This document shows positions 1-5,902 of a DNA stretch of 10,860 nucleotides, in pieces. Below the pieces are notes generated by a model. That model was not told where the DNA came from. It saw only the letters and a list, made by a program, of their open reading frames with translations, and made no database searches. Made by a program: the position numbers and the translations under genes. The DNA comes from DATDRQ01 sp035291645 (GTDB taxonomy: Bacteria > Chloroflexota > Anaerolineae > Anaerolineales > UBA4823): the NCBI GenBank assembly GCA_035291645.1, contig DATDRQ010000034.1:1-10860 (forward strand). Direction: 5' to 3'. The stretch's first letter is position 1. The number at the start of each line of letters is the position of its first letter.

Positions 1-1017
1 CTGGGCCAGACCCGGGGGAAGCAAGGGTTCCACCACCCGGGCGCTGAAGTCTCCAAACATCTGGTTGTACAACTGAAGAAATCCCTGCTCTCCGTACAGG
101 TCTGCCTCAAGATCCGAAAGGCGGAAAAACTTTGCAAAGAGGGCCTGGACGGCGACCGAACCGGCGTTCAAGGTCGGATCCAGGCGAATCCCGCTCCCAT
201 CCGAGAAAGACAGCACTGTACGATCGCCCGAGCGCCAGCCGTAATACCCCACTCCCAGGTGGGTCGCTGAGAGGACCAGCTCCTTGTACAGTCCGCGGTA
301 ATCGGGGACGTTGAAACCGATCGGGTGAGCGTCATCCGGGCGATCGGGTCGTCCCAGCACCCAGCCGGAACGGTGCTCCAGGAACGCCAGCAGCAAGCGG
401 GGATTGATCGAATTTTCCAGCGCGACCTTTTGGACGATCTGCACCCCGGTGAGTGCCTCCCCATCCACCAGCTCCTGGTAAGCGCTGAGATACCCAGAGG
501 CGCCATCGACATACTCCTGGATCGAAAAACCAGCCGAGGAAGGGGAATAGACGACCTCGCTGTCGGGCAGCACCGGTGGCAGGCCGGCCAGTTCACCGAG
601 CCGATTGGGAATATACAGCACCTGCCCGGGCGGGAGATAAACCCCGGCGGGGACCGGCTGAGACGAGGTGATCAGTGCGGTCTCCACGGAAAAGTGCGCC
701 GCGACCGATTCCAGGGTATCCCCCGATTGGACCGGGTAGACGTACACGTTGTCGATGAGAGCGGAAGTCGGTGCGGGTGGGGGCGGCGTCCCGGGCTGCT
801 GGCCGGTAATTGGGGTTTGGGCAAGCACGCCGGTTACGGCTGGCACAGGCGTAGCTCCTGGGGAAGTGGGCAGGGCCAGCGCGGTCAAGGTCAGGCGGAA
901 CTGCTCGACTCCGACTGCGCCGGGTCGAAGTGCGAAGAGGGGGAAGTTACAGGCCTGGGCTGTAAACAGCCAGGCGAGCAATAACCAGAATAAAAAGACC
1001 CTCCTTGGTCTACCCAT
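1..1017 (-). CDS. LysM-domain secreted envelope protein, C-terminus beyond window
   Basis: An open frame of 339 codons runs from ATG at 1017 to the left edge with no stop, so the 3' end is missing. Residues 1-23 are a signal peptide: positive start, hydrophobic FLFWLLLAWLF, then TAQAC. Cys23 could be lipidated, but the lipobox is poor (Ala at -3). Residues 45-88 are a Thr/Pro/Ala linker. A single LysM domain spans about 93-137 (YPVQSGDTLESVAAHF ... PGQVLYIP) and should bind peptidoglycan GlcNAc. Residues 165-330 form a helical globular region containing QKVALENSINPRLLLAFLE. That stretch looks like the helical part of lysozyme/transglycosylase-like domains, but I cannot assign a catalytic residue. 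Multidomain LysM proteins of this kind often end in an M23 or NlpC/P60 hydrolase, which would lie outside the window. No strong Shine-Dalgarno is visible. The gene is divergent from the sortase-substrate unit. The frame and LysM call are firm; an enzymatic role is inference. Confidence 0.85.
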   Translation of the reverse strand, partial: MGRPRRVFLFWLLLAWLFTAQACNFPLFALRPGAVGVEQFRLTLTALALPTSPGATPVPAVTGVLAQTPITGQQPGTPPPPAPTSALIDNVYVYPVQSGDTLESVAAHFSVETALITSSQPVPAGVYLPPGQVLYIPNRLGELAGLPPVLPDSEVVYSPSSAGFSIQEYVDGASGYLSAYQELVDGEALTGVQIVQKVALENSINPRLLLAFLEHRSGWVLGRPDRPDDAHPIGFNVPDYRGLYKELVLSATHLGVGYYGWRSGDRTVLSFSDGSGIRLDPTLNAGSVAVQALFAKFFRLSDLEADLYGEQGFLQLYNQMFGDFSARVVEPLLPPGLAQ

Positions 1018-1137
1018 TATTAGGTATTCTAACTCATCGGATCGCGGTATTTATCTCCAAGTTGGTAACGGAAAACTAACCACTTCGTTCTTCTATATGA
1101 AACAAATTCATAATTTACTATTCTTTGGGACGCAATG

Positions 1138-1204
1138 AACCGGTGATACTATTGGTCGCTTGGTCCATCTGTTAGATGGCCGGATCATCGGGGAGCGAAT
1201 AGCG
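1138..1204 (+). ncRNA. Candidate structured leader RNA (unidentified attenuator)
   Basis: This lies in the divergent gap, just before the terminator at 1205-1230. Bases 1140-1147 pair with 1184-1191 (8 bp, one G-U). Inside, 1162-1170 pairs with 1174-1181 around a 3-nt loop, with one bulged base. GGCCGG at 1178-1183 is also complementary to CCGGCC at 1208-1213, which is half of the terminator stem, so terminator and antiterminator folds would exclude each other. I do not recognise a known riboswitch class. The fold was derived by eye, and no convincing promoter is visible just upstream. Confidence 0.35.
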
Positions 1205-1230
1205 AAACCGGCCCTGGGAGCCGGTTTTTT
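1205..1230 (+). terminator. Rho-independent terminator in the leader of the sortase unit
   Basis: A perfect 8-bp stem (AAACCGGC at 1205-1212 with GCCGGTTT at 1220-1227) has a 7-nt loop, and the T run continues to 1230. The T run is on the plus strand, so it would stop plus-strand transcription about 85 nt before the ATG at 1315. No plus-strand gene lies upstream in the gap. It therefore either attenuates the downstream operon or ends a small RNA. Confidence 0.75.
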
Positions 1231-1300
1231 CTATACTTTAACAATCCATCCAATCTACCAAACACGAGCCAGCCAAACAGATTGGTTGAGCAACGAAAGA

Positions 1301-1306
1301 AGAGGA
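1301..1306 (+). promoter_or_regulatory. Shine-Dalgarno that selects the ATG at 1315
   Basis: AGAGGA lies 8 nt before ATG 1315. An upstream in-frame TTG at 1282 would lengthen the protein by 11 charged residues ahead of the signal peptide and has no comparable site. Confidence 0.6.
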
Positions 1307-1314
1307 TAGAGAAC

Positions 1315-2292
1315 ATGGGCAGGATGAGTCGAATTACAAGCAGACTAGCCAGACTGGGTTACAGCCTGGGCGGGTTGTGCCTGCTGGCAGGGATGGTCCT
1401 TTCCCTGATGCATTCACCGGCTAATGCTGCAGGCCTCATCGCTCCGCCTCAGCAAGACGAGCAGCCCACAGAAACGCCGACCAACGTGCCGGCCTGTATA
1501 CCGCCGAAGAATTGGGATCAGACGATCCGCCTGTTCTATTCCAGAACGGCTTCTAAGGAGTGGCATTTCGAGGTCGATGAGCCCGAGATGGACGTCAGCC
1601 TGGTCTTCTTTTATTATCAGGACTATGAAAAGAACGGTTGCCCGAAGGATTGCGGTAGCGTGGCATGCCAGTCTGACGAAACCGGTGAGGGCGACACGCC
1701 GCTGGGTTCCTTTAATGTGTCAGACGGGCAGAAGGGCGCCAGCGAGGGGAGGGAAAAACTGCGTGGCCGGCTGCCCAAGGGGAGCTACACCGCCAGCTTC
1801 CACGTGACCGGTCAAGGATCGATCAACATCGGCATGAAGGTGCAGAAGGATTCTGTTCCGCCGACCGATACGCCTGTTCCGACCGTCCCAGAGCCTTCCC
1901 CCACGCCAACCGAGCCGGAAGCCACCCCAACTGGGACGGCGCCCGTAGAAACTCCCACCGCTACCCCGGAATCCACCACGACCATCGTGCCGCCTCAGGA
2001 TACGCCAACCGCGACTCCTACGGAGAGTGCCCCGACGCCAACCGAACCCCCCAACCGCCCTCGTAAGACCCCAACCGCAACCCCCACCTCACCGCCCGCG
2101 ACGTTGGCTCCGCCCACCCCGCCGCCTGGCACTGCCTTGCCGCCGGTCTTAGTCCCGGTCACCGGTGGAGATATCAGCACACAGGCAACCGCCTCGAACC
2201 GGCAGCCGCGCCTGCTCGTGAACCTGGGGATCGGCCTGCTCGGGTTGGGATTGATCTTCCATGGATTTTCCCGCAAGTTAAAGGACTTATGA
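1315..2292 (+). CDS. Secreted Pro/Thr-stalked protein, likely sortase substrate
   Basis: The 325-aa protein is not a family I recognise by name. Residues 1-38 are a signal peptide (Arg-rich start, hydrophobic GLCLLAGMVLSL, cleavage after ANA). The mature domain, about 60-178, is rich in beta-type segments and holds four cysteines (61, 109, 113, 118), enough for two disulfides. Residues 182-278 are a low-complexity Thr/Pro stalk (TPTATPT-type units) suited to spanning the wall. The C-terminus has VPVTGG (280-285), then a hydrophobic segment (about 300-317) and the basic tail SRKLKDL. That is the architecture of an LPxTG-type sorting signal, with Val in place of Leu and an unusually long spacer of about 15 residues between motif and membrane segment. 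The sortase gene follows after 10 bp, which strongly suggests enzyme and substrate. The anchoring role is inferred; the function of the globular domain is unknown. Confidence 0.85.
   Translation: MGRMSRITSRLARLGYSLGGLCLLAGMVLSLMHSPANAAGLIAPPQQDEQPTETPTNVPACIPPKNWDQTIRLFYSRTASKEWHFEVDEPEMDVSLVFFYYQDYEKNGCPKDCGSVACQSDETGEGDTPLGSFNVSDGQKGASEGREKLRGRLPKGSYTASFHVTGQGSINIGMKVQKDSVPPTDTPVPTVPEPSPTPTEPEATPTGTAPVETPTATPESTTTIVPPQDTPTATPTESAPTPTEPPNRPRKTPTATPTSPPATLAPPTPPPGTALPPVLVPVTGGDISTQATASNRQPRLLVNLGIGLLGLGLIFHGFSRKLKDL
1858..2148 (+). repeat. Low-complexity Thr/Pro-coding tract
   Basis: About 97 codons of degenerate Thr-Pro-Ala/Glu units (TPT, TPTATP, PTEP) encode the extended stalk of the surface protein. 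Codons vary between units, so this is an amino-acid-level repeat rather than a clean DNA tandem array. Confidence 0.6.
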
Positions 2293-2302
2293 AGATAGCA
2301 TA

Positions 2303-3127
2303 ATGTTCTCCTTCCTGCGCAGATCCTGGTTGGTCCTTATAGGGACACTACTCGTACTCTACGGGGCACAACAAGGGGCTACAATCCTGTTGGATCCAGA
2401 CCTTTCTCCTCTCCAGGGTCCTAAGCCGACCCTGGAAGAGGATTCTTCTCGAGTGATGCAGGAGCCAACCTGGCAACAGATTGACGTTCCTACGATGGAA
2501 ATCACGGTCACAAAAGAATGGAGCTTTTCCCTATTTCTCCCAAGCGCCTACTCGACGGAAGGTTACTCGTCCCCAATCACTTCTACCGGGTTTTCAGAAG
2601 CGTTGGATTCTCCCGTCTCTGCGCTGTCCAGCGCGCCGGTTCCCCCGGGTCCACCCACTCACCTGGTCATTCCTTCGATAGATTTAGATACACCAGTCGT
2701 TCCGGCGGAGACAAAATCCATTTCGGTGAGTGGAATAGAGTTCCAGCAGTGGGAAGCCCCGGATACCTATGCAGCTGGCTGGCATCCCAGCTCTGCAGAA
2801 CTGGGTCTGCCGGGGAACACGGTACTGAACGGACACAACAACATCGAAGGAGAGGTTTTTAAGCGGTTGGAAGACCTATCCGTCGGGGACGAGATCCTGG
2901 TTTACTCCTTCGAGGGTATTTTTGGTTACGAGATCACCAACAAGATGATCCTGCCGGAGAAGTACGAGCAGCTGGACATACGCATGAACAACGCCCAGTG
3001 GATCCTGCCATCCCAGGATGAGCGCTTGACGCTGGTCACCTGCTGGCCTTACGAGAGTAACACGCACCGCCTGATCATCGTCGCCCGGCCGGTCTTTCGA
3101 GAAAAGATCGAACGGGACCTGCAGTAA
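2303..3127 (+). CDS. Sortase (LPxTG-type transpeptidase), membrane anchored
   Basis: Sortases cleave a sorting signal between Thr and Gly and join the protein to a wall amine. This 274-aa protein has an N-terminal membrane segment (about 8-23) after FLRRS, a poorly conserved extracytoplasmic linker to about residue 115, and a sortase beta-barrel from about 118 to 265. The catalytic triad is visible: His178 in TVLNGHNN, Cys247 in LTLVTCWPYESN, and Arg256 in THRLIIVAR, nine residues after Cys. The TCxPY...NTHR layout resembles class C/D-type sortases more than SrtA, but I leave the class open. The gene starts 10 bp after its presumed substrate, with only a weak GAAG before the ATG, so translational coupling or readthrough is likely. 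No terminator is obvious after it. Confidence 0.93.
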   Translation: MFSFLRRSWLVLIGTLLVLYGAQQGATILLDPDLSPLQGPKPTLEEDSSRVMQEPTWQQIDVPTMEITVTKEWSFSLFLPSAYSTEGYSSPITSTGFSEALDSPVSALSSAPVPPGPPTHLVIPSIDLDTPVVPAETKSISVSGIEFQQWEAPDTYAAGWHPSSAELGLPGNTVLNGHNNIEGEVFKRLEDLSVGDEILVYSFEGIFGYEITNKMILPEKYEQLDIRMNNAQWILPSQDERLTLVTCWPYESNTHRLIIVARPVFREKIERDLQ

Positions 3128-3236
3128 TTCCCCCTTCTATACAAACCACTGGCCTGATTCTTGCAGCCCTTGACAGTACGAGGCCACCCCTCGACTAGCC
3201 AGCCAGAGAGGCTGCCTCAGGGCGAGAGCAATCTGC

Positions 3237-3265
3237 TTGACGGCATACCTGGATTGTGCTAGTAT
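3237..3265 (+). promoter_or_regulatory. Sigma70-type promoter for the LysM lipoprotein
   Basis: TTGACG (3237-3242), a 17-bp spacer and TAGTAT (3260-3265), with an extended -10 TG at 3257-3258. The predicted start is near 3272, giving a leader of about 74 nt to the ATG at 3346. It separates the lipoprotein from the sortase unit. Confidence 0.6.
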
Positions 3266-3334
3266 CATGGTCAAAGTTAAAAAAAATGAAATAACAATTG
3301 CCAAAAGGAAGGCAAGAGCAGGTGAATTCCGGTT

Positions 3335-3340
3335 AGGAGG
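3335..3340 (+). promoter_or_regulatory. Strong Shine-Dalgarno of the LysM lipoprotein
   Basis: AGGAGG lies 5 nt before ATG 3346 and fixes that start. Confidence 0.7.
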
Positions 3341-3345
3341 AGAAT

Positions 3346-4044
3346 ATGGTTCCGAAACGCATTGTACTATTGCTTGCTCTGGCAGCGCTGGCGATTGGCT
3401 TGGCGGCATGTGAATTATCGGCCTCGACGCCGCCGCCCGCCTCCCCCACCCCTGATAGCGCCATGAGCACGCTCCAGGCCGAGCTCGGGAACATCGCAAC
3501 CCAGACCGCCGCGGCCGGAGGCGGTGTGCCTGTGGGTACTCCACAAACGCCGGGAGGCACGCCTCAGGCTACTCCTGGCGCGGGTACGCCAGGCGCCATT
3601 GCTCCAGAAACACCAGTCGAGGGAGCCCCAGCCGCAACAGAAGCGCCCACGGAGGAGGCCCAGGAACCGGAAGAAGAACCGGTGGATTTTGAGTTCGACG
3701 AGCCTTCCCTGCCGAATTCGTATTCGCTTCACAAGGGTGAATTCCCCTTCTGCATCGCCCGCCGGTTCGACGTGGACGTGTCCGATCTGCTCAGCCTGAA
3801 CGGCCTGGGAGTCAACTCGCTGGTTTCGGTCGGCTATACATTGAAAATCCCTCAGACGGGAAACGGATTCAACGGACAGCGAGCCCTGGAAGACCATCCG
3901 GATACTTACACGGTCTCATCCGGCGATACAATTTACTCCATTGCCTGCCTGTACGGAGATGTATATCCTGAAGCGATCGCCCAGGCCAACGACTTGGCGA
4001 AACCGTACAATTTGCGAGACGGGACAAAACTCCACATTCCGTAA
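3346..4044 (+). CDS. Lipoprotein with two LysM domains
   Basis: This 232-aa lipoprotein has a textbook signal: MVPKR, hydrophobic LLLALAALAIG, lipobox LAAC with Cys22 as the lipidation site. Residues 27-118 are a Pro/Thr/Ala/Gly linker that becomes acidic (EEAQEPEEEPVDFEFDE). LysM 1 spans about 125-169 (NSYSLHKGEFPFCIARRF ... YTLKIP). LysM 2 spans about 187-232 (DTYTVSSGDTIYSIACLYG ... GTKLHIP). No catalytic domain is present, so it probably binds peptidoglycan as a membrane-tethered adaptor or wall scaffold. Each LysM carries one cysteine (136, 201) in its first helix, an uncommon trait that could give a disulfide between the domains. It has its own promoter (3237-3265), a strong ribosome site and a hairpin 28 bp after the stop, so it looks monocistronic. 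Confidence 0.9.
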   Translation: MVPKRIVLLLALAALAIGLAACELSASTPPPASPTPDSAMSTLQAELGNIATQTAAAGGGVPVGTPQTPGGTPQATPGAGTPGAIAPETPVEGAPAATEAPTEEAQEPEEEPVDFEFDEPSLPNSYSLHKGEFPFCIARRFDVDVSDLLSLNGLGVNSLVSVGYTLKIPQTGNGFNGQRALEDHPDTYTVSSGDTIYSIACLYGDVYPEAIAQANDLAKPYNLRDGTKLHIP

Positions 4045-4072
4045 GTAGAATTTCCCCTTCCACAAACTCAAA

Positions 4073-4106
4073 AGGAGTAGCCGGGGCGTCCTCGCCGGCT
4101 ACTCCT
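4073..4106 (+). terminator. Strong hairpin between the LysM lipoprotein and Nudix genes
   Basis: A perfect 12-bp stem (AGGAGTAGCCGG at 4073-4084 with CCGGCTACTCCT at 4095-4106) encloses a 10-nt loop. Only TGTATTATG follows, so the U tract is weak. It is best read as the 3' end of the lipoprotein transcript, or as an RNA-stabilising or partial terminator. It ends 10 bp before the Nudix start. Confidence 0.6.
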
Positions 4107-4115
4107 GTATTATGC

Positions 4116-4685
4116 ATGCTGGACAGAAAAAAAATGGACTATGAAACAATCCGCTCGGAGAAAGTCTACACAGGCCGTGTTTTCGACGTCCTTTTAGACC
4201 AGATCCGCCTGCCAAACGGAATACTGGAGGAGCTTGACATCGTCAAGCACCCGGGAGCAGTTACATTAGTGCCGGTCGATGGACAGGGCCGCCTATGCTT
4301 GGTGCGCCAGTATCGCCACGCGGCGCGTGGGGAGCTGCTCGAATTGCCAGCCGGATCTCTGGAAGAAAACGAAGCACCCGAGGACTGCGCCCGGCGCGAA
4401 ATCCGGGAAGAGATCGGCATGGCGGCAGACCGGCTCGAGCTGATCGGCGAATTCTACCTGGCCCCGGGTTACTCGACCGAATACATGTACATCTACCTGG
4501 CAACCGATTTACGCCCCGATCCACTGGAGGCCGACGAGGATGAGTTTCTGACGGTGGAATCGTTGGAAGTGGCTGAAGTTTACCGGATGGCAGGCTCGGG
4601 TAAAATCCAGGACTGCAAAACATTGGCTGCGCTATTCTTAGCGCGGCCATACCTGCTGAAATTTATTGGTGAAGATGGGGGTTGA
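4116..4685 (+). CDS. Nudix hydrolase, ADP-ribose pyrophosphatase type
   Basis: Likely cleaves ADP-ribose to AMP and ribose-5-phosphate, or a related nucleoside diphosphate-X, in the cytoplasm. The full Nudix signature GX5EX7REUXEEXGU is present at 80-102: Gly80, Glu86, Arg94-Glu95, Glu98-Glu99, Gly101. The ELPAG before it and the APG (Pro117) 16 residues after the box's Gly101 are hallmarks of the ADP-ribose/NudF-like group. The length of 189 aa is typical. The N-terminal SEKVYTGRVFDVLLDQIRLP also matches that group. The start is uncertain: ATG 4116 and in-frame ATG 4134 are both possible, and neither has a Shine-Dalgarno. It follows the 4073-4106 hairpin and converges with the zinc-ribbon gene 6 bp downstream. 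The exact substrate cannot be read from sequence. Confidence 0.92.
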   Translation: MLDRKKMDYETIRSEKVYTGRVFDVLLDQIRLPNGILEELDIVKHPGAVTLVPVDGQGRLCLVRQYRHAARGELLELPAGSLEENEAPEDCARREIREEIGMAADRLELIGEFYLAPGYSTEYMYIYLATDLRPDPLEADEDEFLTVESLEVAEVYRMAGSGKIQDCKTLAALFLARPYLLKFIGEDGG

Positions 4686-4691
4686 CAGGGG

Positions 4692-4994
4692 TTAAGGCTG
4701 CAACGGTTCTCCGGGTGGGGCGGGCTGGTCCTTCTGGCTAATCCGGCGACCCGGCGAACGACCGGCGGAGGGATTCAGGAGCGTATTCAACCAGGTAACG
4801 GCGCGCGGGTCAAAATCACGTCGCCCACAAAGATCACAGATCCAGGCCGGGAAATTCGGCACGGTGACCAATTCCTCGTTCAACCAGGTAAAGTAGGTGA
4901 TGTAGCTGAGGCGCATCAACCCGGCCGAGCACTCCGGGCATTGATAGATGATATCGGATGGATCACCATCCGCACCGCTTCCTTCTCCACTCAT
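4692..4994 (-). CDS. YgiT-type zinc-ribbon protein, orphan
   Basis: A 100-aa protein. CPEC (Cys19, Cys22) and CDLC (Cys53, Cys56) form a four-cysteine zinc ribbon, separated by MRLSYITYFTWLNEELVTVPNFPAW, the layout of YgiT/MqsA-type zinc fingers. In that family the domain is usually the N-terminal half of an antitoxin or a partner of a small toxin. Here there is no helix-turn-helix after it, only a polar tail rich in Pro and Arg, and neither neighbour (lepB, Nudix) is a toxin. I chose ATG 4994 because AGGAG at 5003-5007 lies 8 nt before it; an in-frame ATG at 5021 would add nine residues. It sits 72 bp after lepB on the same strand and may be cotranscribed. The function is unknown; the zinc-ribbon fold is well supported. 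Confidence 0.8.
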   Translation of the reverse strand: MSGEGSGADGDPSDIIYQCPECSAGLMRLSYITYFTWLNEELVTVPNFPAWICDLCGRRDFDPRAVTWLNTLLNPSAGRSPGRRISQKDQPAPPGEPLQP

Positions 4995-5002
4995 ATCGCT
5001 CA

Positions 5003-5007
5003 CTCCT
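5003..5007 (-). promoter_or_regulatory. Shine-Dalgarno selecting the zinc-ribbon start
   Basis: AGGAG on the minus strand lies 8 nt before ATG 4994. The alternative ATG at 5021 has no such site. Confidence 0.6.
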
Positions 5008-5066
5008 TTTATTCTGGTCATCGCAAATATCGTTGACTGCTTTGAAAGCGAAACCCTACCCCTTGA

Positions 5067-5657
5067 TTAAGGAGCGGCACTGACCGGAGAGGGCTGTTCG
5101 AGCGCCCCCCATTCCGTCGGTGGCCAATAGACAAACAACGCCTTTCCCACCACATAATCGAGTGGGACGGAACCCCAATTATGCGAATCGGAGGAATTAT
5201 TCCGGTTATCGCCCAAGACAAAGAGGGCTTCTTCTGGTACATTCTGGTCGTATTCATAGACTGGAGAGGCGGCGATGTAATCTTCTTCCAAGGGCTGTTC
5301 GTTCACATAAACCTGCCCCTCACGCACGCTGATCTGGTCGCCGGGAAGGCCGATCACCCGCTTGATATACTCTTGGGAGGGGTCGCGCGGATAATGAAAA
5401 ACGATCACGTCCCCAACCTGTGGCTTTCCGAGCATGTAAGCCAGTTTATTGACGATGACGAACTCGCCACTCCGGAGTGTTGGCTCCATGCTGGCGCCAT
5501 CCACCCGGATGCGCGCCGATACGGCGTTGATAGCGGCAAACAGGATCACCGATAAGATCAGCGTCTCGACCACATCCAACAGGAAGCGTAAAAAACCAGG
5601 GCGCCTGCTGTCTGTCTGGGTAATGTCCGGAATCGGATCGGTATGGAACTTCTCCAA
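5067..5657 (-). CDS. lepB: Type I signal peptidase
   Basis: Removes signal peptides from exported proteins on the outer face of the membrane. The 196-aa protein has a short cytoplasmic N-terminus, one membrane segment (about 26-46), then the S26 catalytic boxes. Box B is GASMEPTL with nucleophile Ser56. Box C is the region LAYMLGKPQVGDVIVFHYP. Box D is EYIKRVIGLPGD with general base Lys99. Box E is VLGDNRNNSSDSHNWGSV. The single membrane span and length fit Gram-positive-type SipS/LepB. The start codon is TTG at 5657, supported by AGGAG 7 nt upstream and by the leader length from the promoter at 5685-5713. Likely clients within this window are the two LysM precursors' Sec relatives and the sortase substrate, although the true lipoproteins would use LspA instead. 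Confidence 0.95.
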   Translation of the reverse strand: MEKFHTDPIPDITQTDSRRPGFLRFLLDVVETLILSVILFAAINAVSARIRVDGASMEPTLRSGEFVIVNKLAYMLGKPQVGDVIVFHYPRDPSQEYIKRVIGLPGDQISVREGQVYVNEQPLEEDYIAASPVYEYDQNVPEEALFVLGDNRNNSSDSHNWGSVPLDYVVGKALFVYWPPTEWGALEQPSPVSAAP

Positions 5658-5664
5658 ACTGGTT

Positions 5665-5669
5665 CTCCT
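5665..5669 (-). promoter_or_regulatory. Shine-Dalgarno for the TTG start of lepB
   Basis: AGGAG on the minus strand lies 7 nt before the TTG at 5657-5655. No ATG or GTG is better placed. Confidence 0.7.
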
Positions 5670-5684
5670 AAAACCGTCGGAAGG

Positions 5685-5713
5685 ATTATAAAGCCGGTCT
5701 AAAGGGAGGGCAA
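5685..5713 (-). promoter_or_regulatory. lepB proximal promoter
   Basis: On the minus strand: TTGCCC (5713-5708), a 17-bp spacer, and a perfect TATAAT (5690-5685). The predicted start near 5678 leaves a leader of about 20 nt carrying the AGGAG site. Confidence 0.7.
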
Positions 5714-5805
5714 GAGCTGGCCAGCCGGCTTAAAGAATCGTTAATTCAAACGCAAACTGGTGGCCGGATAAACAATCTCTAATCCTCTCAGCAAACTATA
5801 AAATC

Positions 5806-5834
5806 ATTATAAGAGCCGGAATGAGGCAGGTCAA
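5806..5834 (-). promoter_or_regulatory. Second, upstream minus-strand promoter in the der-lepB gap
   Basis: On the minus strand: TTGACC (5834-5829), a 17-bp spacer, and TATAAT (5811-5806). Its boxes fit the consensus better than the proximal promoter. Transcription would start near 5799, about 140 nt before lepB, leaving room for a leader or a small RNA in 5690-5799. A 7-bp pairing there (AAGCCGG with CCGGCTT) overlaps the proximal promoter. Confidence 0.6.
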
Positions 5835-5902
5835 GGTAGGGCCGCCCTGGCGGGGGACTTTCTTAGATTCCTCTTATGTCCGTCTCCAGCAGCATGGCAG
5901 CC

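Noticed and set aside
168..984. Long reading frames on both strands over the LysM gene (such as 325-984 plus and 168-596 minus)
   Set aside because: They overlap the open minus-strand frame that encodes a recognisable LysM domain and signal peptide; their translations are Arg/Gly/Pro-rich with no domain pattern.
1107..1135. Minus-strand promoter for the LysM gene (TTGCGT, 17 bp, TATGAA)
   Set aside because: Only about half of each box matches consensus, so it is not listed as a feature.
1126..1136. GGGACGCAA resembling part of the c-di-GMP-I (GEMM) riboswitch core
   Set aside because: The preceding GAAA-capped hairpin and the GCAAACC segment are missing and the flanking DNA is AT-rich, so the match is too short to count.
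1995..2276. Minus-strand frame opposite the stalk region
   Set aside because: It is a Gly/Val-rich shadow of the Thr/Pro repeat (GVGVAVGV-type), produced by low-complexity DNA.
3170..3198. Perfect TTGACA at 3170-3175 as a promoter
   Set aside because: The -10 position at 17 bp is GACTAG, and no better box lies nearby. The promoter at 3237-3265 is more convincing.
3266..3345. Possible c-di-AMP (ydaO) riboswitch before the LysM lipoprotein, prompted by AGGTGAATTC and the presence of cdaA
   Set aside because: The leader is about 74 nt, half the size of that class, and the other conserved segments are absent.
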